The position numbers were made by a program, and so were the translations under genes. A model generated the notes under the pieces. The model saw only the letters and a list, made by a program, of their open reading frames with translations, had not been told where the DNA came from and did no database searches. Source: Psychrobacter faecalis (GTDB lineage: Bacteria > Pseudomonadota > Gammaproteobacteria > Pseudomonadales > Moraxellaceae). Taken from it: a stretch of DNA of 64,000 nucleotides. The stretch spans positions 52,110 to 116,109 of the forward strand of contig NZ_JABAST010000006.1 of the NCBI RefSeq assembly GCF_016107575.1. Reading direction: 5' to 3'. Below, piece after piece: positions 17,864 to 26,791 of this stretch. The stretch's first letter is position 1. Each line of letters begins with the position of its first letter.

Positions 17864-18748
17864 ATGATAGAAAAAATATCGTTGAATTCATTAAGGTTCT
17901 TTTACTACGTTGCAGAGCATAATAGTGTGACGCTTGCTTCTCAGAAACTGTTTGTGACACAAAGTGCCGTGAGTAAACAGATTAAGAATTTGGAAGATGC
18001 TTTAGGTGTACCTTTATTTAATCGAGTCAATAAGAAACTGGTACTCACAGCCAATGGCAATCTACTTTTTTCTTGTTGTCAGCAAGTTTTCGCAAAATTA
18101 GATGACTGTCTTGTGGATCTAACGAGGCAAGATCATCGAAAAAAGCAACTGGTACTCTCCTGTGAACCAACCATTTCAATGAAATGGTTGATACCGCGTT
18201 TGGCTGAATTTAATGCATTAAATTATGGGTTTGAAATTGTGTTACTGACGGGTGGTGGAACAGTAGACTTTCAAGGGAAATCTATCGACATTGCTTTGCG
18301 TAGAAATGATTTTGAATGGGACAAGAATATATTTCATGAGAAAATTATTGAAGAATATATTGTTGCTGTCCGTAATCCTAGAACTGAGCAAACGAATACC
18401 TTGTTACTGACTTCTTCTCGACCCAATTTTTGGCATCACATCAATAAGTCTAAGTTGGTCAGCAGCGAGATTTTATCCTACGAACCTATGGTATTGGAAC
18501 ATTTTTACTTATGTATTGAGGGCTGTCTAGCAGGTTTAGGAACCGCTATTGTTTCAATGTTTATGGTGGAAAAAGAGCTTTCGCATCACTTTTTAGAATT
18601 AATACATCCTCCAGTGGCAGACAGCTCGTCCTATCACTTATTGTCTTATTACCCTTTTTACGAAGATGAGAGAAAGGTGGTGTTTAAAGATTGGCTAAAA
18701 AAAGAGATGCTGAATAGCAAGATGCAGTTTATGGAAGCTCTGAAATGA
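17864..18748 (+). CDS. LysR-family transcriptional regulator
   Basis: 294 residues. The N-terminal winged helix-turn-helix (about 3-62: LNSLRFFYYVAEHNSVTLASQ, then VTQSAVSKQIKNLE and LFNRVNKKLVLT) is characteristic of LysR proteins, closest by eye to the GcvA/AmpR subgroup. The remaining part is the periplasmic-binding-protein-like effector domain. It is transcribed away from the lysE-thrH pair, with a 162-base shared control region, the classic LysR arrangement. The 262 bases after it (18749-19010) contain no recognisable gene. Confidence 0.9.
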   Translation: MIEKISLNSLRFFYYVAEHNSVTLASQKLFVTQSAVSKQIKNLEDALGVPLFNRVNKKLVLTANGNLLFSCCQQVFAKLDDCLVDLTRQDHRKKQLVLSCEPTISMKWLIPRLAEFNALNYGFEIVLLTGGGTVDFQGKSIDIALRRNDFEWDKNIFHEKIIEEYIVAVRNPRTEQTNTLLLTSSRPNFWHHINKSKLVSSEILSYEPMVLEHFYLCIEGCLAGLGTAIVSMFMVEKELSHHFLELIHPPVADSSSYHLLSYYPFYEDERKVVFKDWLKKEMLNSKMQFMEALK

Positions 18749-19010
18749 GTATACCTATGGCGAACCAATCAGATGCTTTCACTAGTTCGGTTCCCTAATG
18801 AAGACTTGAATATCAAGCTGTAGGCTAATGGTATCAACGTCTTAACTTGCTGAAATAGTAGCAGTGTACTTCATGGTGTACCTATCATACATATTCTATT
18901 CGCGTAAGAAGCCGAACTGATAGACGTAACAATTGCCACGTAATGCTATTGGTCTTTGAGGTATACATCAGCTGGGCTAAAAGCCTAGCCTACGCTTACT
19001 TGATAATTAG

Positions 19011-19739
19011 TTAAGTGTTTATTATGTTTTTCAGGAACTCGCCCTTACTTTCTAATATTTCTTTATACAAATAATAGATATTAGTATTTATAAAATCCAC
19101 GTACCTATAATTATTTTCTGTTATTTGAATAAGGTCAATATCAGGCATCAGCATAATAACTGGAGAATGAGTAGCGATGATAAACTGCGCCCCTTCCTTT
19201 GCTAACTGTATAATTCTCTCGACAAAATCAATTTGACTCGCAATTGATAGTGATGCTTCAGGCTCATCAAGTATATAAAGTCCGCCCCCTCTAAAACGAT
19301 TGAAGAATAAAGCTCTCATGGACTCTCCGTGTGAGATTGTATGTAAGTCTCTACCTCCATAGTAGCTATTTATTTTAGGATCAAAACTTAATTCTGAGTC
19401 TAAATTTCTCATTTCAGTGAGAAGGTTGTAATAAGTTTCAGACCTATAAAAGAAAATATCTTCTATTTTTTTACCGCTTTTTGAGATTCTTAGATGCTTG
19501 GTATAATCCAAATGTGTATTTTCAGTTTCATAATGAAAATTTATAGAACCACCTTCGGCAGGGCAACCTAATTTGACTGCTAAAGCCTCTAAAATAGTCG
19601 ATTTACCGGCTCCATTTTCGCCAGTAATCACGGTGATATTCTTTGTAAAACATAATGGATATAGGTGCATAAACGGAAAATCATGAGGGATAGTATTTAA
19701 TAAATCTACTCTTTTCAACATAGGTGTATTTTCATACAT
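19011..19739 (-). CDS. Lone ABC/SMC-type ATPase (AAA_15/AAA_23-like)
   Basis: 242 residues. It has Walker A GENGAGKST (40-48), an ABC-signature-like SHGES (136-140), Walker B LYILDEPE (154-161) and the H-loop THSP (190-193). The spacing between Walker A and signature (~90 residues) is too short for a coiled-coil arm. It is therefore a compact ATP-binding head without a Rad50 hook, TOPRIM nuclease or membrane partner. AAGGA 8 bases upstream supports the start. No partner gene is adjacent; the upstream neighbour is an IS remnant. Single-head ATPases of this kind occur in phage-defence and mobile-element cargo, but a role here is only a guess. Confidence 0.8.
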   Translation of the reverse strand: MYENTPMLKRVDLLNTIPHDFPFMHLYPLCFTKNITVITGENGAGKSTILEALAVKLGCPAEGGSINFHYETENTHLDYTKHLRISKSGKKIEDIFFYRSETYYNLLTEMRNLDSELSFDPKINSYYGGRDLHTISHGESMRALFFNRFRGGGLYILDEPEASLSIASQIDFVERIIQLAKEGAQFIIATHSPVIMLMPDIDLIQITENNYRYVDFINTNIYYLYKEILESKGEFLKNIINT

Positions 19740-19827
19740 AAAGCTAATCCTTATAGTCAGTCCACAATTAAATTAGTACAACCTATATTATGGAACAGTT
19801 TATTTAAATTATTCTCAATCCACCCTT

Positions 19828-20253
19828 TGAACCGCCCTGAGTATATCGGAGGCAGATTTACTTAAGTCAGGCAGCGATGCCTGACAGGATTAAACTATCA
19901 TAATAGCGCTTTTCAAATTCAAAAGGTATCACATAACCAATCGTGCTATGCAGTCGTGTTTTATTGAACCAGTCTACCCATTCAAGGGTTGCCAGTTCAA
20001 CATCATTTACGCAGCTCCAGTGCTGCTTCAAATAATGAATCACCTCAGACTTATAAAGCCCGTTGACCGTTTCAGCCAATGTATTATCGTAGGAATCACC
20101 AGTCGTACCCACAGAAGTGATAATGCCAGAGTCAGTCATTTTATCCGTGTAGCGAATAGATAAATCCTGAACGCCTCTATCACTGCGATGAATCACATCT
20201 TTAGGATTATTTCTACCTGCTATCGCTTGACCCCTGCCGTCAAATCCGTACAA
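19828..20253 (-). mobile_element. IS3-family remnant 1 (3' end of orfB plus terminal repeat)
   Basis: Encodes the C-terminal ~115 residues of an IS3-group transposase: IHRSDRGVQDLSIRYTDK, then GDSYDNTLAETVNGLYKSEV, then LEWVDWFNKTRLHSTIGY. That covers the second Asp and the Glu of the DDE triad. The terminal sequence at 19828 (TGAACCGCCC) is typical of IS3-group inverted repeats and marks the intact IS end. The N-terminal half, orfA and the other end are missing, with the break near 20253. Cannot transpose. Confidence 0.8.
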
Positions 20254-20273
20254 CTAAACTTGGGAGATTTTAG

Positions 20274-20670
20274 TTACGCAGCATGACTATAATAATCAAA
20301 CCACATCTGCCATGGCGATCGATAGCCCAAACCCTTTTGAACCCTAGTTTGGTTGTAATACAGCTCTATATATTGTGTGATCTCGTTGGTCGCTGTAAAC
20401 CTTGTTTTATATTCCTGATGTATACAAGCTCATTCTTCAATATGTCCCAGAAACTCTCTATTGGCGCATTATCAAAGCAACTACCTTTACCACTCATTGA
20501 GCCTTTAAAATGATGCTGCTTGATGATTTTGTGATAGGCATGACTGCAATACTGGCTGCCTCTATCAGAATGTACAATCAGCCCTGCTTGGCCCTTTATT
20601 CTCAATTGCCATATTCAATGCTTTACAGACTAAATCAGCGGTCATGCGCTTGTTAATAGCATATCCAACA
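20274..20670 (-). pseudogene. IS3-family remnant 2 (orfB C-terminal part, frameshifted)
   Basis: A second, different IS3-family transposase end (IS150/IS3-like). GYAINKRMTADLVCKALNMAIE is in one frame (about 20590-20666). IVHSDRGSQYCSHAYHKIIKQ, with SCFDNAPIESFWDILKNELV, is in another. YKTRFTATNEITQY, then YNQTRVQKGLGYRSPW and the stop at 20274-20276, are in a third position after a shift near 20425. Two frameshifts and loss of the N-terminal half make it dead. It abuts remnant 1, indicating nested or successive IS insertions and a deletion. Confidence 0.8.
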
Positions 20671-20740
20671 AGATCTTTGATATTAGCTTCTATAATATAT
20701 CTTAGGAGATAGTTAACTGATTTAAAGGCTAAAAATATAT

Positions 20741-22180
20741 TCATTTGGTATGATTAGGTAGCCAATAAACTTTGGTTTTATGCTCAAACTTGACTAAGTT
20801 ATCACTACTAAAGACTTCAAATTTGAAATTTTGAATATAATTTTTGCCAACCTTAATATCATGAAAATAAGCCATACATAACTGATACCATAGAATGACA
20901 TCAGTTTCGGTTAGGCTTTCTTTTTTTATGAGTTGTTGGATTTGTTTTTCTTGCTCCTTCCTTACATTATTATAACTTAAGCCTTGCTTTTCAGGTCGTT
21001 TGCAAATTAATTTAAGTTCGTATTCTCGATTTAAAAAAGTCACAAAACCATATAGATTACTATACTGCCCTCGCTTATCAGCTAAATAGCGTTCTATTTG
21101 TTCCTGAGTTGGTTTTTCCGAGCCTAAAACCTTATAAGTGGTACAAATATCTATTGCAGGTCTCAAGGCGAGTCTAATGGTGCGTGTAATCGTATTGTTT
21201 TTAATTTGTTTCATCAAAAGAAATTCGTGATACATGTAAAGACATTTTGGTATCTCCTCAAAAACTGATAATGCATTTTCAATGTAGCTTTTCTCTGCAA
21301 GTTCTATCTTCAATTTCTCGTCTACTATAACCTGGTCGGTATCTACCAACCATCGTAAAACAGTTAAATTATGCCAAAGTCCGCTTGGTTTAAAGTGACC
21401 AACCAATGATTCATAAGACCTCAGTTCACCCCATAAGTCATCACAAACGACAAAGAAATCAACAAAGCTATCATGCTTTAAGAAAGCCTCTCTAGCTGAT
21501 AGTTTATTGACATACCAATCAATAAAGTCTCGATAACTTGTCTTAATTGATTCTGAGTAAAATAAGTAGGTATTGAGTTCAACAGCATCAGTTAGTTTTT
21601 TTAACCAGTAGCAATTCTCACATCTTAAACCTCGACCAGCAGCCATTAATTGCTCACAATCGTTACAGGTTATATATCCCAATTCATGACATTTTTTACA
21701 TTTCTTGCCGTCAGGAGTATCAAGCAGCTTTCTAAATCTTTTACATTGTGGACATGATTCATGGCAAGATCTTTGGAAGCATGAAGTGCAAACTGGTTGA
21801 TCATGTTTTAACTCAGTATAACGACTGATGTTACGTTTGAAATCGCCACAACTGAAGCATTGCTTCTTGTCTTTGAAATATCCGTTATAGCAAACTTGAC
21901 AGCTGCGACCGTATCGAGTATTTATGCCATTGACATAAGCATCCTTACTACAGCGAATACAGGGGCTTTTTCTAAGACATTCGCTACAAATAGAGTGCTC
22001 TTCCTTTTTGTGCAGTCTATGAATATCACCACATTTGAAGCAGTTTTTTTTAATAAACCATGTTTTATAACAGTTTGCACAATAACCCTGACCCTTGTAA
22101 CGTCTTTGGATTTTTACATCATTTTTACCACACCAGTCACAATGTTTGATCCCTTTGCCTTGATTCAAGATGACGCTCAT
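20741..22180 (-). CDS. Transposon protein with twelve CxxC zinc-binding pairs and a helical C-terminal half
   Basis: 479 residues, not a named family to me. Residues 14-190 contain twelve CxxC pairs (14, 34, 47, 65, 74, 94, 108, 131, 143, 161, 172, 187), enough for six zinc ribbons in tandem. From ~200 on the protein is mostly helical. A segment near 365-395 (ERYLADKRGQYSNLYGFVTF) resembles the core-binding domain of tyrosine recombinases, yet no R-H-R-Y catalytic domain follows. Its start overlaps tniQ by 44 bases, so translation is coupled and it is part of the tns operon. A DNA-binding accessory or target-recognition role is inferred from this position only. Confidence 0.75.
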   Translation of the reverse strand: MSVILNQGKGIKHCDWCGKNDVKIQRRYKGQGYCANCYKTWFIKKNCFKCGDIHRLHKKEEHSICSECLRKSPCIRCSKDAYVNGINTRYGRSCQVCYNGYFKDKKQCFSCGDFKRNISRYTELKHDQPVCTSCFQRSCHESCPQCKRFRKLLDTPDGKKCKKCHELGYITCNDCEQLMAAGRGLRCENCYWLKKLTDAVELNTYLFYSESIKTSYRDFIDWYVNKLSAREAFLKHDSFVDFFVVCDDLWGELRSYESLVGHFKPSGLWHNLTVLRWLVDTDQVIVDEKLKIELAEKSYIENALSVFEEIPKCLYMYHEFLLMKQIKNNTITRTIRLALRPAIDICTTYKVLGSEKPTQEQIERYLADKRGQYSNLYGFVTFLNREYELKLICKRPEKQGLSYNNVRKEQEKQIQQLIKKESLTETDVILWYQLCMAYFHDIKVGKNYIQNFKFEVFSSDNLVKFEHKTKVYWLPNHTK

Positions 22181-23324
22181 ATTGTTCTCGTGCCTCCAGT
22201 TTGCGTTTTAATCTATGCCACTCCATCAAGGTAGTTTCAAAAGATTTAGGTTCATTACTTCTTTCACGCTGTTTATATTCACGTTTCGGGCTTGACTTTA
22301 TTCTCATATAGACAGGAATAAAAGCTTTAGGTATTTCAGTTTTTTTATTCCAATTAAAGCTGTTTTGAGTAAGTCCTACAATCTCACCTGATTTTAACCA
22401 TTGTTCTTTGGATACTTGAAGTAACTGGCTGACTAATTTGAATAGCTCAACTCTTTCTACGGCTGGCAAAAGTTCAAGTCTTGAACCAGTACTAGGCCTT
22501 TTAGTATGAGCAATGTCTATATCGAATTCAGCCAGCAATCTACCAAACATGTATTCAGAATTTTTTAGAGCTACTCTAACCATATTTACTGCAAATAAAA
22601 TAAACTCAAACCATTCACCACTAGACACCTTTTCGTCAAGTACATAGCCATACTTATTGAGCCAAACCATTTGAGCCAGTTGCTGGAACTTTAAAACATC
22701 GTTATCAATATGTTCGGTAGGAATAATAGCTTTGTCTATCTTTCCATCACAATGACAACAGAAGTTTATATACCTATTTTCAATTTTGGCTAACAGTGGC
22801 TGATAGGGTATATCGCAGTGAGGACAATTTGTCTGCAATACCCTATGATGCTCATCACAGTAAACTGACCAAGCTAATCGCCATCGGAGCTTTAAATGAG
22901 ATTTTTCATTGTCGGCCATACAATCAGGACAATATGGATGACCAAATCTCCCATATAAATGTCTGCGAGATAGTGGAAGTGTCCACTTTAAAGCGCTAGA
23001 ACTATGTGAAATCAATCCCTGTTCTCTAGCAAAGCTCGTCAAAGTCTGTTTGTTAAACCTATCAACCGTCGTTTCTGCCAATATAGCCATATCCTCGTGA
23101 ACATCAGGCTTTACGTGTTCAAATCCTTTATCAAAATCATATCGATCTAACCTGTCATCTACGTGTTGCCAATAAAATCCCATAAAGGTAGTAAGAGTAC
23201 ACTTCTGAGAAAGTGACGCCCTTATAATCCATGAGCCTATACTCTCACCCTCTAAAAGTGGGGTTGAAAAGGTCAAAGGTTTTATCCAATAATTGTGCGA
23301 ATTCCTCTTTTTGGTCGTAACCAT
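22137..23324 (-). CDS. tniQ: TniQ/TnsD-family target-site selector
   Basis: 395 residues. TniQ proteins bind the attachment site and recruit TnsC; here the expected site is in comM. The N-terminus has the family pattern PLLEGESIGSWIIR (about 21-35). Zinc-binding motifs follow: CPDC (132-135), then LAWSVYCDEHHRVL, CPHC (167-170) and CCHC (189-192). This is the arrangement W..C..H....C..C seen in TnsD. It is shorter than Tn7 TnsD (508 residues). It overlaps tnsC by 43 bases and the zinc-ribbon gene by 44, so the operon is translationally coupled. Confidence 0.92.
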   Translation of the reverse strand: MVTTKKRNSHNYWIKPLTFSTPLLEGESIGSWIIRASLSQKCTLTTFMGFYWQHVDDRLDRYDFDKGFEHVKPDVHEDMAILAETTVDRFNKQTLTSFAREQGLISHSSSALKWTLPLSRRHLYGRFGHPYCPDCMADNEKSHLKLRWRLAWSVYCDEHHRVLQTNCPHCDIPYQPLLAKIENRYINFCCHCDGKIDKAIIPTEHIDNDVLKFQQLAQMVWLNKYGYVLDEKVSSGEWFEFILFAVNMVRVALKNSEYMFGRLLAEFDIDIAHTKRPSTGSRLELLPAVERVELFKLVSQLLQVSKEQWLKSGEIVGLTQNSFNWNKKTEIPKAFIPVYMRIKSSPKREYKQRERSNEPKSFETTLMEWHRLKRKLEAREQYERHLESRQRDQTL

Positions 23325-24178
23325 GATTTATCCTCAATAGACTTAATCGTAATTTCTTCTGTCCCATTAATAATGGCCTCTTTAGCACACTCGACCATTA
23401 ACCTTTTAACATTACCTATGCAGCCACCGCTAATGCTATGTATGAGATTGAGTTTTGCAGGTTCTATCAGATTAGAGGGGTTTTTAAGAGGCAAAACATG
23501 CTCAAAAGTACTCACTAATTTTCTAAATTCTCTATCGTTCTTCCATAGCAGTAACTCTGCGACATCAAAACGACTAGCGTGCTGTGGGTCAGTATGCAAG
23601 ATTCGGACAGCATCCTTAGTCCCACTTAGTACAATTGGTATTTGAAGCTGATTACATAAGTATTTTATGGTATTCATGATTTGACGTTGCTGTCTTGCTG
23701 TACCTGTAAGCATTGAGTGAATCTCATCGATAACAATAATTTTCACTTGAGTCTCAAGTAAAGAATGCACAACTTGATAACGAAATTTAGTTGTTGAGTT
23801 GGATATATTGTAAGGCAACGATAAGGCATCAATGAGAGCAACATATAAGTCCTTCTCACTTGCTGATGGTGGTGCTTGAATAGAAATAACGGGGATTACT
23901 AAATTTAAGTCATCATCAATATAGCTATCACCAAAACGTTTCACAAACTGCTTAATGATAGTGGTCTTACCATTATTTGAATCACCAATAATCAATAAGT
24001 TTGGCATACGATGCTGTTGCACCATATTCATCAGTCCTTGCATATTTTCAATGATACGATTTGCTTTATCGTACCCAAACCAGCGAGGAGTATCGATAAA
24101 TTTGATACGCTCTTCATTAGACATCGTAGCAATATGGCGAAATTTTTCATGTATGTGCTCATGCGGTAACTTGTTCAT
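23282..24178 (-). CDS. tnsC: TnsC/TniB-family AAA+ transposition regulator
   Basis: 298-residue ATPase that links the target selector to the TnsAB transposase. Walker A is GDSNNGKT (65-72), Walker B is KIIVIDE (146-152) and a sensor-like VLSGT lies near 190. The start ATG shares its A with the tnsB stop (TAATG). It is much shorter than Tn7 TnsC (555 residues) and of TniB size, as in Tn6022-like elements. Confidence 0.93.
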   Translation of the reverse strand: MNKLPHEHIHEKFRHIATMSNEERIKFIDTPRWFGYDKANRIIENMQGLMNMVQQHRMPNLLIIGDSNNGKTTIIKQFVKRFGDSYIDDDLNLVIPVISIQAPPSASEKDLYVALIDALSLPYNISNSTTKFRYQVVHSLLETQVKIIVIDEIHSMLTGTARQQRQIMNTIKYLCNQLQIPIVLSGTKDAVRILHTDPQHASRFDVAELLLWKNDREFRKLVSTFEHVLPLKNPSNLIEPAKLNLIHSISGGCIGNVKRLMVECAKEAIINGTEEITIKSIEDKSWLRPKRGIRTIIG

Positions 24179-26121
24179 TATTCAATATCCTCAAAATAAT
24201 CCAATCCGCTATCATCGATATCTGAAACAGCATTAGGTTGATAAGTATTAGAGTCAGCATTTTGCTGCTCTTTTAATGGCTCATAAATCTCTTGTGATTG
24301 AACGTGAGATTTTCGACGTTGTTCTTTTCTGCGCTCTGACATAGTTGCGCTCTGAGACTCAGACACAATTGATTTCATATCATCCCAAGCACGATAGATA
24401 AGCTCGTCATTAACGGTGCCAGAAGCTTCCTTAACCTGCTTCTTAAGAAACTTATACTCCCAAAGACTCATAGCTGGTGTTGCTTGATTTGCTAGTGGAA
24501 CTGAAAAATAGCTTTTAATTAATGGATCAAAGAACCAAACGTAACTTATGTCTCTTGGATCTTGTCTAAAGATAAATTTAGTTTTCTTCTGGCTACTTTT
24601 GTCCTCTAATTCATTTACAAAAGAGTTTAAGCATGGGTCATAGTAGATAAGCCCGTCAATTTTGACACCATAACGCTGAATGGTACGCTCTAGGCTCGGC
24701 ATAAAGTCCAGAGTAAGTGTCTGCGGATCGGATGGTATAGCAGGTAAACCTGTACCTGCCTCGTAATCATTGCCAAATATACCTATCTTCCATTTTTCAT
24801 TAGGTGTTGTTTCTAAAGCTGAGTGAGTCGTTTCGTGATAAACCTTTGTAATATAGGTCAGTACCCATTGCTCAAATTCAGCCAATGTCATGGAAGCATT
24901 TTTCTCAGAATCGTAAGTATCTCTTTCTTTAATGTTAGAAAAAGTGGTTCCTGGTAATTCGTGAACCTTTTGCATTACGTTACCAATCAATCTTTCAATG
25001 TGCCCACCAAACTCAGGTCTTGCTACTGGCCTGAATTCAAGTTCAATGCCATGAAACATACACGACTTGCGCAGACTTTCTGCTCTAAAATCTGCTCCAT
25101 TATCAACATGTATTTTAGTTGGAAATCCAAACACATCCCAACTAGCATCTGTAATACCATGCTCTAGTAACAATTCTGTTTTAGGCAGAATACTACGTGA
25201 TAAACACATACCGACTGAGGTAACAGAAGGTGGATCAAGTGAGATGTAATAGCCTGTAACCATTCGACTGTACACATCAATCGCTAAAGTAATATATGGC
25301 CGTCCAATGGGCTTCCTGTGTTTGTCATCAACAAGAATGATGTCAGCAGGAGTATGATCAATTTGGATAACGCTTAGAGGATAGTCAGCCCCAGGGAAGG
25401 TACCTGGTTTAGGCGTAAATTTCTGTTTTGCTCTTTTGCGAAAACCTCGCCCTTTTAAGTAATTCTTTTCGCTAATTTGCGAAATTCTTCTGCGAACAGT
25501 ATTCTTGCCAGGTTTATCAATACCTAGCTCATAACATCTTTTAAGTACTTCACGAATAGTTGATTCTTCTGTAGGGCGTTGTATCGATAAGAAATGTTCG
25601 TTAATAACATCTTGAATCAACTTTTCAACATGCGGTTTCAGTTGATTGTCCCCTTTTCTTCTGCCACTTTTTCTATCGATGAGAGAAGCTATCGAGTTGG
25701 CTGACAAATATGCATCTCGCCACCTACGTAAAGTTCTAGCAGATACATCTACCTCGCTAGCGCGTTCATCAAGCGTTATAGAGGTTGAGTTTAAAAGTGG
25801 CTTAATAGCAATGTATCTTTCATGCGCCTTTTTCCAGTCATCATCACTGACTTCGTTGATATCAAACTTAATTGTCACATTGTTGGTATCAACAACATTT
25901 TGAAAGTCATGGATACTCATAACTTTATTACACTGATTAGATAGCTTCTTAAATAAAGCCTGATTCATATCATCCATGAATTCAATTAATTGGTAATCTT
26001 CTTTGTCTTGCCTATTTGTGTAAACACCACCTAGAGCAAGTTGGACATAACTACGTTCAGGTTGACGCTCGTAAAAACTTTCACGAGTCATATTGGTTAA
26101 GTTCTTCATATTATTCGGCAT
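24178..26121 (-). CDS. tnsB: TnsB-family DDE transposase
   Basis: Transposase that binds the element ends and joins 3' ends to target DNA. 647 residues from the preferred start. Helix-turn-helix domains lie about residues 110-230 (ERASEVDVSARTLRRWRDAY and a second one ending near NTVRRRISQI). The catalytic core has Asp in VIQIDHTPAD (about 255), Asp in IHVDNGADF (about 340) and Glu in GGHIERLIG (about 376). A beta-barrel and a charged C-terminal tail that probably contacts TnsC complete it. The start at 26121 has GGAG 7 bases upstream and overlaps the end of tnsA by 11 bases. Confidence 0.95.
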   Translation of the reverse strand: MPNNMKNLTNMTRESFYERQPERSYVQLALGGVYTNRQDKEDYQLIEFMDDMNQALFKKLSNQCNKVMSIHDFQNVVDTNNVTIKFDINEVSDDDWKKAHERYIAIKPLLNSTSITLDERASEVDVSARTLRRWRDAYLSANSIASLIDRKSGRRKGDNQLKPHVEKLIQDVINEHFLSIQRPTEESTIREVLKRCYELGIDKPGKNTVRRRISQISEKNYLKGRGFRKRAKQKFTPKPGTFPGADYPLSVIQIDHTPADIILVDDKHRKPIGRPYITLAIDVYSRMVTGYYISLDPPSVTSVGMCLSRSILPKTELLLEHGITDASWDVFGFPTKIHVDNGADFRAESLRKSCMFHGIELEFRPVARPEFGGHIERLIGNVMQKVHELPGTTFSNIKERDTYDSEKNASMTLAEFEQWVLTYITKVYHETTHSALETTPNEKWKIGIFGNDYEAGTGLPAIPSDPQTLTLDFMPSLERTIQRYGVKIDGLIYYDPCLNSFVNELEDKSSQKKTKFIFRQDPRDISYVWFFDPLIKSYFSVPLANQATPAMSLWEYKFLKKQVKEASGTVNDELIYRAWDDMKSIVSESQSATMSERRKEQRRKSHVQSQEIYEPLKEQQNADSNTYQPNAVSDIDDSGLDYFEDIE

Positions 26122-26752
26122 GCCAAATCTCCACTTTTTCACTACGTATATCGTTCCAAACGTCAAATCCAATTAGCTTATTCGCCATCAGATACCATAT
26201 AAACTGACGACCTCTAGGGCGATAAATGTCACCTTTGAAGTATCTTTCTAAGATGTATTCGACAGTCGTATTATCTCTTAGTTCTAGGTCTGCCAACACC
26301 GCTTTAACTTCTTCAGGAGCTGCATATAAATTCTTGTACTTTCTCAAGAAGTTGATGTTGTGAAAAGCTAGATGATGAATTCTATCTTCATCATAAATTG
26401 CAAATCTAAAGCCTTGATTTTTACAATACTTGATAGCTGCCTTCCATTTATCTGACCAATCACGCCAATTCTCTTGCCATTCTAATTTGGGTTTAACCTC
26501 AACGATTACTGATTTACCGTGATCCTCGGAAAGTTGTACAAAATAGTCTGGCGTATAAGAGTAAGTACGACCATTTTTCTCAAAGGGAATAGAGATTGGC
26601 TGTGGCACTATGTCTATAACTTCCTTTCTGAAAGTCTGATAGCGCAAAAAATCACGCTCTAAAGTAGATTCATAAGCTAATGACTCACCCATAAAAGCGA
26701 AATGGCCCGATACGCTTCTGTAAGTGGGTTTAATTTTACGAACTTGTTTCAT
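26111..26752 (-). CDS. tnsA: TnsA-family endonuclease
   Basis: Restriction-enzyme-like nuclease that cuts the 5' strands of the element so that TnsAB moves it by cut-and-paste. 213 residues. Active-site residues are visible as Glu 28 (AYESTLER), Asp 69 (YTPDYFV) and Glu 85/Lys 87 (IVEVKPK), the TnsA E-D-x-K pattern. The first gene of the leftward tns operon, beginning 171 bases inside the right end, with AAGGA 7 bases before the ATG. The TnsB-site repeats at the end lie in its promoter region, which would allow self-repression as known for Tn7. Confidence 0.93.
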   Translation of the reverse strand: MKQVRKIKPTYRSVSGHFAFMGESLAYESTLERDFLRYQTFRKEVIDIVPQPISIPFEKNGRTYSYTPDYFVQLSEDHGKSVIVEVKPKLEWQENWRDWSDKWKAAIKYCKNQGFRFAIYDEDRIHHLAFHNINFLRKYKNLYAAPEEVKAVLADLELRDNTTVEYILERYFKGDIYRPRGRQFIWYLMANKLIGFDVWNDIRSEKVEIWHAE

Positions 26753-26791
26753 ATAAAAATCCTTTGGTAGTAAGTGTATTATGTTCTTTTT

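Noticed and set aside
19828..20670. IS3-family insertion as the cause of comM disruption
   Set aside because: The IS remnants lie well inside the Tn7-like element; the comM junctions coincide with the Tn7-like ends and the 5-bp duplication.
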